Shown here: positions 1 to 8,101 of the stretch, in pieces
Numbering within the stretch: the first letter of the stretch is position 1
Layout: each line of letters starts with the position of its first letter
NCBI RefSeq assembly: GCF_040215725.1
Contig: NZ_CP157967.1
Span: forward strand, 2,542,001 to 2,606,000
Direction: 5' to 3'
Length of the DNA: 64,000 bases
DNA from: Rhizobium sp. ZPR4
GTDB taxonomy: Bacteria > Pseudomonadota > Alphaproteobacteria > Rhizobiales > Rhizobiaceae
Position numbers and translations under genes: made by a program
The notes under the pieces: model-generated
The model's input: only the letters and a program-made list of their open reading frames with translations
Databases searched by the model: none
Told to the model about the DNA's origin: nothing

Positions 1-1227
1 CGCGCCACCGAACAGGTGGCGCGCCAATCCTACGGCAAGCTGATCGCCTTTCTCGCCACGCGCTCGCATGATGTGCCGGCGGCGGAAGACGCCTTGTCCG
101 AGGCGATTGCGGCAGCGCTGCGCAGCTGGCCGGAGCGCGGTATTCCCGATAGCCCTGAAGCCTGGCTGCTCGTCGCCGCTCGGCGAAATCTGCTTCGCGG
201 CGTCAGACATGAAGCCGTCAAAGCCGCAGGCCGCGCCAGGATAGCAATGGCGATGGAAGAGGCTGAAGAGCGCATGAATGCGGATCATTCGACCTTTCCG
301 GACGAACGCCTGAAGCTGCTCTTTGCCTGCACCCATCCTGCCATCGACGTCTCTGTTCACGCGGCATTGATGCTGCAAACCGTGCTCGCCATCGACGCGG
401 CGACGATAGCAAAGGCTTTCATCCTGTCACCGGAGGCGATGAGCCAGCGGCTTGTACGGGCAAAGATCAAAATTCGCGAAGCGCGCATTCCGTTCAGCGT
501 GCCGGAGAAGCCAATGCTACCGGAGCGGCTGTCAGGCGTGCTCGCTGCCATCTACGCCGCCTATGGTCTCGGCTGGGAGGGGCTCGGAGAAAACGAAAAG
601 CAAGGTTCTCTTGCGGACGAAGCCATCTGGCTCGGGCGTGCGCTGCATGCGACCCTGCCCGAGGAGCCGGAGGCAATAGGCCTGCTGTCGCTTATGCTCT
701 ATAGCCATTCCCGCCACGGCGCGCGCCGGAATGCGAGCGGAGACTATGTACCTCTCGACGAGCAGCAGACTGGCCTCTGGAATGCCGAAATGATCATCGA
801 GGCCGACAGGCTGCTGCGAAAAGCCGGTGCATTCGGCCGCTTCGGGCCGTTCCAGTGCCAGGCCGCAATTCAATCCGTGCACGCCGAACGACGTCGTTCC
901 GGCGCGACAGACTGGCCGGCGCTTGCCAAGCTTTACGAGGCGCTCCTGATGATGAAGCCGACGACCGGCGCGCGCATCAGCCACGCCGCTGTCATTGCCA
1001 AGGTAAAAGGCGCTGCTGCGGGGCTGGATCTCCTCAATGGGATGGCCGAACGTGATATCGCCAGCTACCAACCCTATTGGGCCGTTCGTGCGCATCTACT
1101 CGTCGAAGCCGGCAATACGGAGCAAGCGAGCAGCGCCTATCGTTCCGCGGTCGGATTGAGCAGCAGCGAGGCCGTGCGGCAATTTCTGCTCCGGCGCCTC
1201 GACTCCATTTCACCAGGGAATGGCTGA
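1..1227 (+). CDS. ECF42-type RNA polymerase sigma factor, 5' end outside window
   Basis: The reading frame is open from base 1, so the first codons lie upstream; an in-frame GTG at 16 is probably not the true start. 408 residues are visible. Sigma region 2 (about residues 6-65, with PEAWLLVAARRNLL) is followed by region 4 (about 100-160, with LKLLFACTHPAID and LSPEAMSQRLVRAK) and a long C-terminal helical domain (AIYAAYGLGWEGLG, then LPEEPEAIGLLSLML, then TDWPALAKLYEALL). That layout is typical of the ECF42 (DUF6596) group. Family members direct RNA polymerase to a few promoters and usually sit next to a DGPF/YciI-type protein. That partner would have to be upstream of this window. About 10-15 N-terminal residues appear to be missing. 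Family assignment is strong; the regulon is unknown. Confidence 0.9.
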   Translation, partial: RATEQVARQSYGKLIAFLATRSHDVPAAEDALSEAIAAALRSWPERGIPDSPEAWLLVAARRNLLRGVRHEAVKAAGRARIAMAMEEAEERMNADHSTFPDERLKLLFACTHPAIDVSVHAALMLQTVLAIDAATIAKAFILSPEAMSQRLVRAKIKIREARIPFSVPEKPMLPERLSGVLAAIYAAYGLGWEGLGENEKQGSLADEAIWLGRALHATLPEEPEAIGLLSLMLYSHSRHGARRNASGDYVPLDEQQTGLWNAEMIIEADRLLRKAGAFGRFGPFQCQAAIQSVHAERRRSGATDWPALAKLYEALLMMKPTTGARISHAAVIAKVKGAAAGLDLLNGMAERDIASYQPYWAVRAHLLVEAGNTEQASSAYRSAVGLSSSEAVRQFLLRRLDSISPGNG

Positions 1228-1247
1228 CCGATTATTTTTCGGTCAGC
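1223..1247. repeat. Convergent hairpin covering both stop codons
   Basis: Nine-base perfect arms (GCTGACCGA at 1223-1231 and TCGGTCAGC at 1239-1247) flank a 7-base AT loop. The hairpin contains the TGA of the sigma factor gene and the TAA of the convergent OmpA-family gene, which are only four bases apart. There is no T-run on either side, so a terminator role is only inferred. Confidence 0.45.
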
Positions 1248-2263
1248 TTCAGCTCGATACGGCGGTTGGTAGCGCGGGCGTCTGGCGTATCGCCGGGCGC
1301 GATCGGCTGGAATTCGCCGAAGCCGGCGGCAACGAGCCTGTCGGCAGGAACGCCCTGTGAGATCAGGAACTTGACGACGGCGATGGCGCGCGCGGACGAG
1401 AGTGCCCAGTTATCCGGATAACGGCCACTGCCTGAGAGCGGTACATTATCCGTATGACCGTCGACGCGCAGTACCCAATTGATCTCGGGCGGAATTTCCT
1501 TGGCGAGATCGATGAGAGCTGCCGCGAGCTTCGTCATCTCCGCCTGCCCTGCCGGATTGAGATCGGCAGCGCCGGACGGGAACAACACTTCGGACTGGAA
1601 CACGAAGCGGTCACCGACGATGCGGATATTGTCACGGTCCGAGAGGATTTCACGCAAGCGGCCGAAGAAGTCGGAACGATAGCGGTTCAGCTCCTGCACG
1701 CGCTGCGCCAGCGCCACGTTCAGCCGGCGGCCGAGATCGGCGATCTTGACCTGAGACGACTGGTCCTTGGATTCCGATGCTTGCAGTGCGGCTTCGACGG
1801 CTGCGATCTGGCTGCGCAAGGCGGCAATCTGCTGATTGAGGAGTTCGACCTGGCTCAGCGCCCGCGCGCTCACCTGCTTCTGCTCGTCGAGTTCCTGCGA
1901 AAGCGAGCCGGCGCGCTGCTCTGCGGCCTGGCTGTTGCCGGAACCGGCAGCCAGCAGAGCCTGCAGCCGCGAGCGTTCGCTTTCCGCCGATGACAGCGAT
2001 GCCTGCAGATTGGCGACGGCATCTTCCAGATCCTGCTTGCCGCTCTTTTCCAGCGCCAGCTGCTGCACGAGATCGTTGATGCGGCTGTTGAGACGATTGA
2101 GCACCTCGTCACGCCCGGAAATCTCACGGCTGAGGATGAACTGCCCGACGACGAATACCGTCAGCAGGAACATGATCGCCATGAGCAGCGTGGACAGCGC
2201 ATCGACGAAGCCGGGCCAATAGTCGACGCTTCTCTGGTGCCGTCGGTTTCGGGCGAGCGCCAT
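1232..2263 (-). CDS. MotB-like OmpA-family peptidoglycan-binding protein
   Basis: 343 aa. One N-terminal membrane helix (about 20-42) begins with FVDALSTLLMAIMF; its Asp sits where the proton-carrying Asp of MotB/ExbD proteins lies. A long coiled coil follows (about 50-200, rich in L, Q, E, A and S). The C-terminal OmpA-like domain (about 225-343) carries VDGHTDN, NWALSSARA and NRRIELKL, the peptidoglycan-binding signature. It begins 3 bases after the stop of the MotA-like gene, with GGGAG upstream, so the two are almost surely co-transcribed. Inference: stator-type inner-membrane proton channel anchored to the wall. No flagellar genes are nearby, so it is probably not the flagellar MotB. Energy coupling or envelope tethering is possible. 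Confidence 0.85.
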   Translation of the reverse strand: MALARNRRHQRSVDYWPGFVDALSTLLMAIMFLLTVFVVGQFILSREISGRDEVLNRLNSRINDLVQQLALEKSGKQDLEDAVANLQASLSSAESERSRLQALLAAGSGNSQAAEQRAGSLSQELDEQKQVSARALSQVELLNQQIAALRSQIAAVEAALQASESKDQSSQVKIADLGRRLNVALAQRVQELNRYRSDFFGRLREILSDRDNIRIVGDRFVFQSEVLFPSGAADLNPAGQAEMTKLAAALIDLAKEIPPEINWVLRVDGHTDNVPLSGSGRYPDNWALSSARAIAVVKFLISQGVPADRLVAAGFGEFQPIAPGDTPDARATNRRIELKLTEK

Positions 2264-2266
2264 GGC

Positions 2267-3310
2267 TTACTTGCTCCCGGTCTTCTCGGTGTGGCTGATC
2301 CGGTCGGCGAGACGATCGAGCGTGCGCCGCATCGATTTGGCCTCCTCCTGCTGCGCCTCGATCCAGTCGCGCAGCATCTGCTGCTCGTTGCGCATGTTCT
2401 TGACCAGCCCCTGAATGCCTTCGGCAAGGTTCGCCATGGCCGTCACCGAGCGCTGGCCGCCGCCCTCGTCGGCAATCTTGCGCAGATAGTCCGACAATGC
2501 CCGCACGTCTTCCGAGGAGGCGCCCACCGTGCCTTCAATGACCGGGGCGATGTCGGAACCGACATCCGTCACCGAGGATAGCCAGTTTTCAAGCTCGGTA
2601 TAGAAGCGATTCTGCGCACGGCCGGCCTGCAGATCGAGGAAGCCGAGGATCAGCGAGCCGGACAGACCGAGCAGCGAGGACGAGAAGGCCGTGCCCATAC
2701 CGACCAGCGGCCCTGAGAGGCCTGATTTCAGGGCGCTCAGAATATCGCCGCTGTCACCGGTGCCGGCATCGAGGCCCTGGATGACGTCATTGATCGAGCC
2801 GATCGTGCCGATCAGGCCCCAGAAGGTGCCGAGCAGGCCGAGAAAGACGAGGAGGCCGATAAGATAGCGCGAGGTATCGCGCGATTCGTCGAGACGCGTG
2901 GCAATCGAGTCGAGGATCGAGCGCAGCGTCGCCGTGGAAAGCTGCATGGCACGGCGGTTGCCGAGCAGCGCCCGCATCGGCGCCAGCAGCCGCGGATTGC
3001 GGCCAACCTTGTCGGCATTGCCGACTGCGCGGAAATGATTGAACCAGCGAACCTCCGGCCTCAGCATCAGCACATGGTTGAAGACGAGCAGGATACCGAC
3101 GACCAGAACACCGACGATCAGGCCATTGAGACCGGGATTGTGCAGGAAGGCGACCTGAGCCTGCCGAAAAAGGATCGCCACGATGAAGCCGACGATGACC
3201 AGGAAAAGAATCATCGTCCAGAAGAAGGCCATCGGACTTGAAAGCTTGTAGGCGTAATTTCCCGATACGTTGTCGGTCGATCCGAGATCCGACAGATTCA
3301 CATTTTCCAT
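2267..3310 (-). CDS. MotA/TolQ/ExbB-like proton channel protein
   Basis: 347 aa from the ATG at 3310, which has GGAG six bases upstream; an in-frame GTG at 3325 is less likely. Hydrophobic segments lie at about 27-50, 62-85, 150-172 and 200-230. The stretch LVFLGLLGTFWGLIGTI followed by LSGPLVGMGTAFSSSLLG is the core MotA/TolQ/ExbB signature. The C-terminal 80 residues are hydrophilic and helical (LVKNMRNEQQMLRDWIEAQQ), probably a cytoplasmic coiled coil. First gene of a two-gene operon with the MotB-like protein. Known for the family: pentameric channel subunit that couples proton flow to movement of a partner. The process driven here is not known to me. It could be compared with ZorA of Zorya defence systems, but no ZorC/ZorD genes are present. 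Confidence 0.85.
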   Translation of the reverse strand: MENVNLSDLGSTDNVSGNYAYKLSSPMAFFWTMILFLVIVGFIVAILFRQAQVAFLHNPGLNGLIVGVLVVGILLVFNHVLMLRPEVRWFNHFRAVGNADKVGRNPRLLAPMRALLGNRRAMQLSTATLRSILDSIATRLDESRDTSRYLIGLLVFLGLLGTFWGLIGTIGSINDVIQGLDAGTGDSGDILSALKSGLSGPLVGMGTAFSSSLLGLSGSLILGFLDLQAGRAQNRFYTELENWLSSVTDVGSDIAPVIEGTVGASSEDVRALSDYLRKIADEGGGQRSVTAMANLAEGIQGLVKNMRNEQQMLRDWIEAQQEEAKSMRRTLDRLADRISHTEKTGSK

Positions 3311-3385
3311 CACACGCTCCGACACCGCATCTTCCGCAGGCGGAGACTAGAGCAACATTGTGCCGAATTGAAGAGACGGAAAGCA

Positions 3386-3416
3386 CAAAACAGTCCGTTG
3401 GCAACAGACTGTTTTG
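3386..3416 (-). terminator. Hairpin terminator after suhB
   Basis: Perfect 10-base arms CAAAACAGTC and GACTGTTTTG enclose an 11-base loop that can pair further (GTTGGCAAC). It lies 30 bases after the suhB stop on the minus strand. The TTTT of the distal arm gives a short U tract. Confidence 0.65.
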
Positions 3417-3445
3417 TCATTCGAAAAAGCGAACGGAGGAATGGC

Positions 3446-4246
3446 TTACTTCGTCGGGATCGGTCGCTTAACCACTTCGGCGAGTGCCTTCTGGATATGC
3501 TCGTTGCCGCAGATGATCGAATTGGTGCCAAGCATGTCGGTGCCGCCGTGGAAATCGGAGACGAAACCGCCGGCTTCGCGGATCAGCAGAATGCCGGCTG
3601 CGATGTCCCAGGGAGACAGGCCCGTTTCCCAGAAGCCGTCGAAGCGGCCCGCAGCAACATAGGCAAGATCGAGCGATGCGGAGCCGAGCCGACGGACACC
3701 GGCAACCTCGCCCATGACATGGCGCAGCTCAATGAGGAACTTGCCGTGATTGCCGCGGCCGAGATGCGGAACGCCGCAGCCAATGACGCTGTCCGACAGC
3801 ACGCGGCGCGAGGCAACGCGCAGGCGGCGATCGTTGAGGAATGCACCGCCGCCGCGTTCGGTCGTATAGAGTTCATCAGTCGCCGGATTGAAGATGACAC
3901 CGGCAACGATCTCGTCGTTGCGCTCGAGCGCGATCGAGACGGAAAACAGCGGAATGCCGTGCAGGAAGTTGGTGGTGCCATCAAGCGGATCGACGATCCA
4001 GCGATGAGCGCCGTCCGTGCCCTTGACCTCTTCGCCTTCCTCACCGAGGAAACCGTAAGTCGGGCGTGCCTTCAACAGCTCGTCGCGGATGATCTTCTGC
4101 GCCTTTAGATCCGCCTGGCTGACGAAATCGCCGGGTCCCTTCACCGAAACCTGCAGGTTCTGCACTTCGCCGAAATCGCGGCTGAGCGACTTGCCTGCCT
4201 TGAGGGCAGCCTGAACCATGACATTGAGAAGAGCAGAACGGGCCAT
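3446..4246 (-). CDS. suhB: Inositol monophosphatase family protein
   Basis: 266 aa from the ATG at 4246, preceded by AAGGAAA. A longer frame up to 4369 has no homology-like sequence and is rejected as the start. Family motifs are all present: GEEGEE (metal-binding Glu), WIVDPLDGTTNF (the DPLDGT metal site) and WDIAAGILLIREAGG. The protein should be a Mg-dependent, Li-sensitive phosphatase acting on inositol monophosphate or related sugar phosphates. In many bacteria SuhB also assists rRNA transcription antitermination. Length is normal. The gene stands alone between the MotA/B pair and the Sel1 gene. Confidence 0.92.
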   Translation of the reverse strand: MARSALLNVMVQAALKAGKSLSRDFGEVQNLQVSVKGPGDFVSQADLKAQKIIRDELLKARPTYGFLGEEGEEVKGTDGAHRWIVDPLDGTTNFLHGIPLFSVSIALERNDEIVAGVIFNPATDELYTTERGGGAFLNDRRLRVASRRVLSDSVIGCGVPHLGRGNHGKFLIELRHVMGEVAGVRRLGSASLDLAYVAAGRFDGFWETGLSPWDIAAGILLIREAGGFVSDFHGGTDMLGTNSIICGNEHIQKALAEVVKRPIPTK

Positions 4247-4280
4247 CGGGTTTCCTTGGGTAATGCAGAAAGCGCTGATC

Positions 4281-4298
4281 GGGCCTGAAAGCAGGCCC
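4281..4298. other. GC hairpin in the suhB leader region
   Basis: Perfect 7-base stem GGGCCTG/CAGGCCC with a 4-base loop, 35-52 bases before the suhB ATG. It lies in the 193-base gap between suhB and the Sel1 gene. A conserved alphaproteobacterial RNA named the suhB motif is known near this gene, but I cannot confirm a match by eye. Confidence 0.35.
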
Positions 4299-4439
4299 CG
4301 ACGGAGCGGGAGCGTCAGCGGAAATAAAAGATTGGCGGCCTCAAGACCATAAAATCGGGGGAATTTCAAGTGGTGAGACTATGGCGCATACAAACTGGTG
4401 TCACATCAGGCCCGATAAGGCCGAATTCGACACCCCTTA

Positions 4440-5660
4440 TTACTGCGCGCGCCGATACTTGTTGGCAGCGTCGATGGCCGCCTTCTGCTGATAGTCCTCG
4501 ATGCCCTGATAGAAATCCTCAAGCTCGGGATCCTTCAGGCCGGCGCGACGGGAAATGACATACCAGGTGGCGGCAGCCACCGGATCCTGCTTCGTACCGA
4601 TGGCATTGATATAAAGGTGCGCCAGCTTGTTTTGCGCGACGACATTGCCGCGATAGGCGGCAACCCGCATCCAGTTGAAGCCGTTTTCGAGATCCTGCGT
4701 GCCGCCGGTGCCGTTGATCAGCCAGATGCCCATGTCGAGCTGCGCGGTGTCGAAGCCGGCATTGGCGGCACGCGACAGCCACTCCCGCGCGCGAGCTTTC
4801 TTTTCCGGCGGCAGGTCGGGAAGGTTCAGATAGAGCTGCGACACGGCGTACTGCGCGTCGGCGATGCCCTGCGCGGCGGATTTCTCATAATAGGGAAGCG
4901 CCATCTGCAGGCCCTTAGGACCGGGATTTTCGGCCGTCAGCATCTGGGCTACGTTGAATTCCGCGGAAGGCTGCCCGGCTTCGGCCGCCTTCTTCATCCA
5001 TTCATCGGCCTTCTTCTGGTCGCGGGGCACATCGCGCCCTTCCATCAGGATCAGCGCGTATTTGAACATCGAAGTCGGATCGCCGCCCTCGGCCGCCTTG
5101 CTGTACCAGAAGGCTGCATCCTTGGTGTCGCGCTTGACCCCCAGCCCTTGCGCCATCAGCTCGGCAATCAGGGTCTGCGCGGCCGGATCGCCAAGCTGCG
5201 CCCGCGGCAATGCCCTCTGAAAAGCGGTCAGGTAATAGCCGCGTTGGAAGGCGCCATAGGCATCGTCCACCTTGCCGGTGAAGGGCTTTTCCGGCGGCAA
5301 GTCAGGCAAGTTCGCCCCCATGCGCTCGAAAACGCCGACACCCTGGGACGGCTTGATGTCACTATCGGCTTTCGGCTCCGCGCCCGGCTGGATCTTTTCG
5401 GTCTTGAAGGTGCCGACATCGGCCCCCAGAGGCCGCGTCATCACATTGTCGCTGTGCTGCGGTGCATCCGGCACGGTTGTGTCATCATCGGGCTGTGCGT
5501 TGTCATCAGGCCGCGCGCCCTTGTCCGCCGGCTGCGAAACACCCGGCAACGACGTATCGCCATTGCCCGATTGCGCTGCAGCCAGCAATGGAAATGCCAC
5601 AAACCCGGTTGCGAGCACGGCAAGGAAAGATCGATGGCGGAATCGAGGCGTTGACGACAT
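4440..5660 (-). CDS. Exported Sel1-repeat (TPR-like) protein
   Basis: 406 aa with a signal peptide (FLAVLATGFVAFPLLAAAQS, about 12-31). A Pro/Asp-rich low-complexity region follows (about 32-110). Five or six Sel1 repeats run from about 160 to 375, for example AAFWYSKAAEGGDPTSMFKY, ADEWMKKAAEAGQPSAEFN and YYEKSAAQGIADAQYAVS. Sel1 proteins are usually periplasmic or envelope adaptors in signalling or cell-wall processes. Start 10 bases after the ThiE-like gene suggests one transcript. The octapeptide LPDLPPEK occurs twice, once before the repeats and once between repeats. Function is not assigned. Confidence 0.8.
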   Translation of the reverse strand: MSSTPRFRHRSFLAVLATGFVAFPLLAAAQSGNGDTSLPGVSQPADKGARPDDNAQPDDDTTVPDAPQHSDNVMTRPLGADVGTFKTEKIQPGAEPKADSDIKPSQGVGVFERMGANLPDLPPEKPFTGKVDDAYGAFQRGYYLTAFQRALPRAQLGDPAAQTLIAELMAQGLGVKRDTKDAAFWYSKAAEGGDPTSMFKYALILMEGRDVPRDQKKADEWMKKAAEAGQPSAEFNVAQMLTAENPGPKGLQMALPYYEKSAAQGIADAQYAVSQLYLNLPDLPPEKKARAREWLSRAANAGFDTAQLDMGIWLINGTGGTQDLENGFNWMRVAAYRGNVVAQNKLAHLYINAIGTKQDPVAAATWYVISRRAGLKDPELEDFYQGIEDYQQKAAIDAANKYRRAQ

Positions 5661-5669
5661 GAATCGCTA

Positions 5670-6350
5670 TCAATCCTCAAACCGTGGCGCTTTTTCGTCC
5701 AGAAGCGCATTCACTTCCGCAACGATCGAAGGGGCTGCCGCAGGATCGGCAAAGACCGCCTTATGCAACGCGACGAACTCGGCACCCGTCAGGGCCACGT
5801 CCAGCGCCGACTTCGGATCGGTGCCACCCATGACGATGCAGGGAATTTCGATCATCGAAGCCCACCATTCGCCGAGCGCCAGGTTTTTCGGATGCGCCTC
5901 CGGCTTGATATCGCCATCGAGCTTGCCGAAGAATATATAGTCTGGCCGCAGCTCGCCGACCTCCAGCGCGCTATGCCTGTCGGCTGCGCTGCCGCCGCCG
6001 ACGATCAGCTTCGGCACGAATTTTTCCACGGCTTCGGTAAGCTCGGTGATATTGCCGGCAATATGCAACCCGTCGGCCTTGGCGCGGCCCGCCACGCGGC
6101 TGTCGCCGGCAATGAGCGCCGCTGCACCTGCGGCCTGAATAGCCGGCACCAGCTTTTCCGCATGTTTCTGGAAGGTAGCGTCATCGAGCCCATATTGCGG
6201 AAGGATCACCGAGGCGACGTCTCCGCCCCTCAAGGCATCGGCAACCGCCTTCGCCCGCTGCTCGATATCGGCAATGTCGGGAACGATGAGAACGAGGCGG
6301 CAACGATCTTCGGGCACGGTCATGCGAGCTTCCATGGTTTCGGCTTCCAT
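5670..6350 (-). CDS. Thiamine phosphate synthase-like (ThiE superfamily) protein
   Basis: 226 aa from the ATG at 6350. An ATG at 6323 with GGAAG upstream may be the real start (217 aa). The sequence has the TIM-barrel pattern of ThiE: ALIAGDSRVAGRAKADGLHI, then DYIFFGKLDGDI, then PCIVMGGTDPKSALDVALTG. ThiE joins HMP-PP and thiazole phosphate to make thiamine phosphate. Several ThiE residues look altered here and no other thi gene or TPP riboswitch-like leader is present. It may therefore be a paralog with another role. It is followed closely by the Sel1 gene. Confidence 0.65.
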   Translation of the reverse strand: MEAETMEARMTVPEDRCRLVLIVPDIADIEQRAKAVADALRGGDVASVILPQYGLDDATFQKHAEKLVPAIQAAGAAALIAGDSRVAGRAKADGLHIAGNITELTEAVEKFVPKLIVGGGSAADRHSALEVGELRPDYIFFGKLDGDIKPEAHPKNLALGEWWASMIEIPCIVMGGTDPKSALDVALTGAEFVALHKAVFADPAAAPSIVAEVNALLDEKAPRFED

Positions 6351-6545
6351 CGTCAGCGATGGCGCACCGGTTCAATAGTCGTGAGTAAATCCGTTAGCTC
6401 TCTCTGACAAGGGGCAGCGGCGGAAACCGGCAGTTCGCAGCAGAGGACAGCGCCGCGCGAACCTTCGCAAGCGACCATTCTCACAATATATCATGCAGCG
6501 CACAATTAACTTGCCGCCCTTTGGCGTTTGACGTAGCTTTCCGCC

Positions 6546-6806
6546 ATGTCGACCATGGACCCTTTCGCAGCCATCGCGGACCCGAACCGGCGTCATCTGC
6601 TGGAGGAATTGCGCCGCGCACCCAAGACGGTCAACGAACTGGCGCAGGGCCTGCCGATCAGCCGCCCGGCCGTCTCGCAGCATCTCAAGGCGCTGCTCGA
6701 CAGCAACCTCGTTTCCGTCACCAACGAAGGCACGAAGCGCATCTACGCGGTCAACAGCCGCGGCTTTGACAAGCTGAATTTATGGCTGGATCAGTTCTGG
6801 TCCTGA
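6546..6806 (+). CDS. ArsR-family winged-helix transcriptional regulator
   Basis: 86 aa, short even for ArsR proteins. The helix-turn-helix is clear: ADPNRRHLLEELRR, then TVNELAQGLPISRPAVSQHL, then LLDSNLVSVTNEGTKRIYAV. No metal-binding Cys pair is visible, so it is probably not a metal sensor. It resembles the non-metal SdpR-like branch. It is divergent from the ThiE-like gene across 195 bases and may control it and itself. A 7-base inverted repeat (TCCTGAA at 6801, TTCAGGA at 6816) overlaps its stop codon. Confidence 0.82.
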   Translation: MSTMDPFAAIADPNRRHLLEELRRAPKTVNELAQGLPISRPAVSQHLKALLDSNLVSVTNEGTKRIYAVNSRGFDKLNLWLDQFWS

Positions 6807-6978
6807 AGACGTTATTTCAGGAAAATTGCGCCAACCTCTACTTTCGACGCTATGACGCTGGCGCATCCGTTTTGACGGAAATGCTCATCGATCCTGGCCG
6901 GAAAATTGCCTTGAGACCTTTCGATCCGCCTCTCTTGCCCCCAAGATCGATGGCTTTTTGAACTTTGGAAGCGTTGCC

Positions 6979-7152
6979 TCAGTGAACGGAGGAACGCAGA
7001 CGCTGGATTTCGTCCTTGACACGCAGTTTCCTGCGTTTGATGTCGGCTATTTCCGTATCATTGCTAGAGGGAGATGACATTGCCAGATGCAGCGCCTCCT
7101 CGAGCGCGACATGTTTCTTTTCGAGCGATTCAAGATGAGCTTGAACAGTCAT
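6979..7152 (-). CDS. Small DUF465 (YdcH/SlyX-like) protein
   Basis: 57 aa, ATG at 7150-7152, stop at 6979-6981. The translation is a short helical hairpin (ESLEKKHVALEEALHLAM, then ADIKRRKLRVKDEIQRLRS). This is the pattern of the DUF465/YdcH family, with a basic KRRKLRVKDEI second helix. AAGGAAGGG lies just upstream on the coding strand. Function of the family is unknown. It diverges from a second DUF465 gene at 7384. Confidence 0.7.
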   Translation of the reverse strand: MTVQAHLESLEKKHVALEEALHLAMSSPSSNDTEIADIKRRKLRVKDEIQRLRSSVH

Positions 7153-7383
7153 ATGACCCTTCCTTCCTCTTTAAGGGCCCTGACCATCCATTCGCCAAGG
7201 CCCTAGGTGTCAACCCTCCCACTGTGCCATAATATCCGGCCGTTGTCGAAGGCGAAAACGTGGCCTATAGGCGGCAAATTCGTGATGAAGGATAACTTCC
7301 CGTTACCGTCATTTGGTGATAGGAGCTTGCGGGATTCAGGAGGCGGAACGAATACGATTCCGCGATATGCTGGGGAAATGAAC

Positions 7384-7587
7384 ATGGCCGATCAGGAACA
7401 GGCGGAAATCAGGCTGATCGTGGCGCGGCTGCGCCAGGAACACGAGGATTATGATGCCGCAATCAATGCCATGATCCAGACGGGCTGCGACGCCCTCCGT
7501 ATCCAGCGCATGAAGAAGAAGAAGCTCGTCATCAAGGACAAGCTGACCAAGCTGGAAGATCAGATCATCCCCGATATCATAGCCTGA
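7384..7587 (+). CDS. Small DUF465 (YdcH-like) protein upstream of purE
   Basis: 67 aa from the ATG at 7384, with GGGGA seven bases upstream; an ATG at 7378 would add two residues. Two helices ([20 protein letters not shown] and [20 protein letters not shown]) match DUF465, including the basic [11 protein letters not shown] segment. purE begins 16 bases after the stop, so the two are likely co-transcribed. The family has no established function. Confidence 0.82.
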   Translation: MADQEQAEIRLIVARLRQEHEDYDAAINAMIQTGCDALRIQRMKKKKLVIKDKLTKLEDQIIPDIIA

Positions 7588-7603
7588 GGAGTACAAAGCA
7601 ACG

Positions 7604-8101
7604 ATGATGACCGAAAGACCGCCTGTCGCCATCATCATGGGAAGCCAGTCCGACTGGGAAACCATGAAGAATGCCGCGGACACCTTGGAAGCGCTGGAAA
7701 TCACCTATGATGCGCGCATCATTTCCGCTCATCGTACGCCGGACAGGCTGGTGAACTTCGCCAAGGGCGCGAGGGACGAGGGCTTCAAGGTCATCATCGC
7801 CGGCGCCGGCGGCGCGGCACACCTGCCGGGCATGGCAGCGTCCATGACGCCGCTGCCGGTCTTCGGCGTGCCAGTGCAATCCCGCGCGCTCTCCGGGCAG
7901 GACAGTCTTCTCTCGATCGTGCAGATGCCAGCCGGCATTCCTGTCGGCACGCTCGCGATCGGCAAGGCCGGCGCGGTCAATGCCGCCCTTCTTGCCGCTG
8001 CCGTCCTCGCCCTCGGCGACGAAGAGATCGCCGACCGGCTCGACGAATGGCGAGCGCGCCAGAGCGCGGCGGTCGCCGAATATCCAATGGACGACCTATG
8101 A
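7604..8101 (+). CDS. purE: N5-carboxyaminoimidazole ribonucleotide mutase
   Basis: 165 aa with AGGAG 14 bases before the ATG. The class I PurE signature is present: [12 protein letters not shown] (about 10-21), SAHRTPDR (about 41-48, with the catalytic His) and [12 protein letters not shown]. The enzyme converts N5-CAIR to CAIR in de novo purine synthesis. Its stop overlaps the purK start (ATGA), indicating translational coupling. Length and motifs are normal. Confidence 0.96.
   Translation: MMTERPPVAIIMGSQSDWETMKNAADTLEALEITYDARIISAHRTPDRLVNFAKGARDEGFKVIIAGAGGAAHLPGMAASMTPLPVFGVPVQSRALSGQDSLLSIVQMPAGIPVGTLAIGKAGAVNAALLAAAVLALGDEEIADRLDEWRARQSAAVAEYPMDDL

Noticed and set aside
1232..3310. 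Zorya defence system
   Set aside because: Only MotA/MotB-like genes are present; no ZorC/ZorD or ZorE nuclease follows, and the neighbours are housekeeping.
6351..6545. Possible TPP riboswitch ahead of the ThiE-like gene
   Set aside because: Neither strand shows the CUGAGA or the distal GGA-rich conserved parts of the TPP element.
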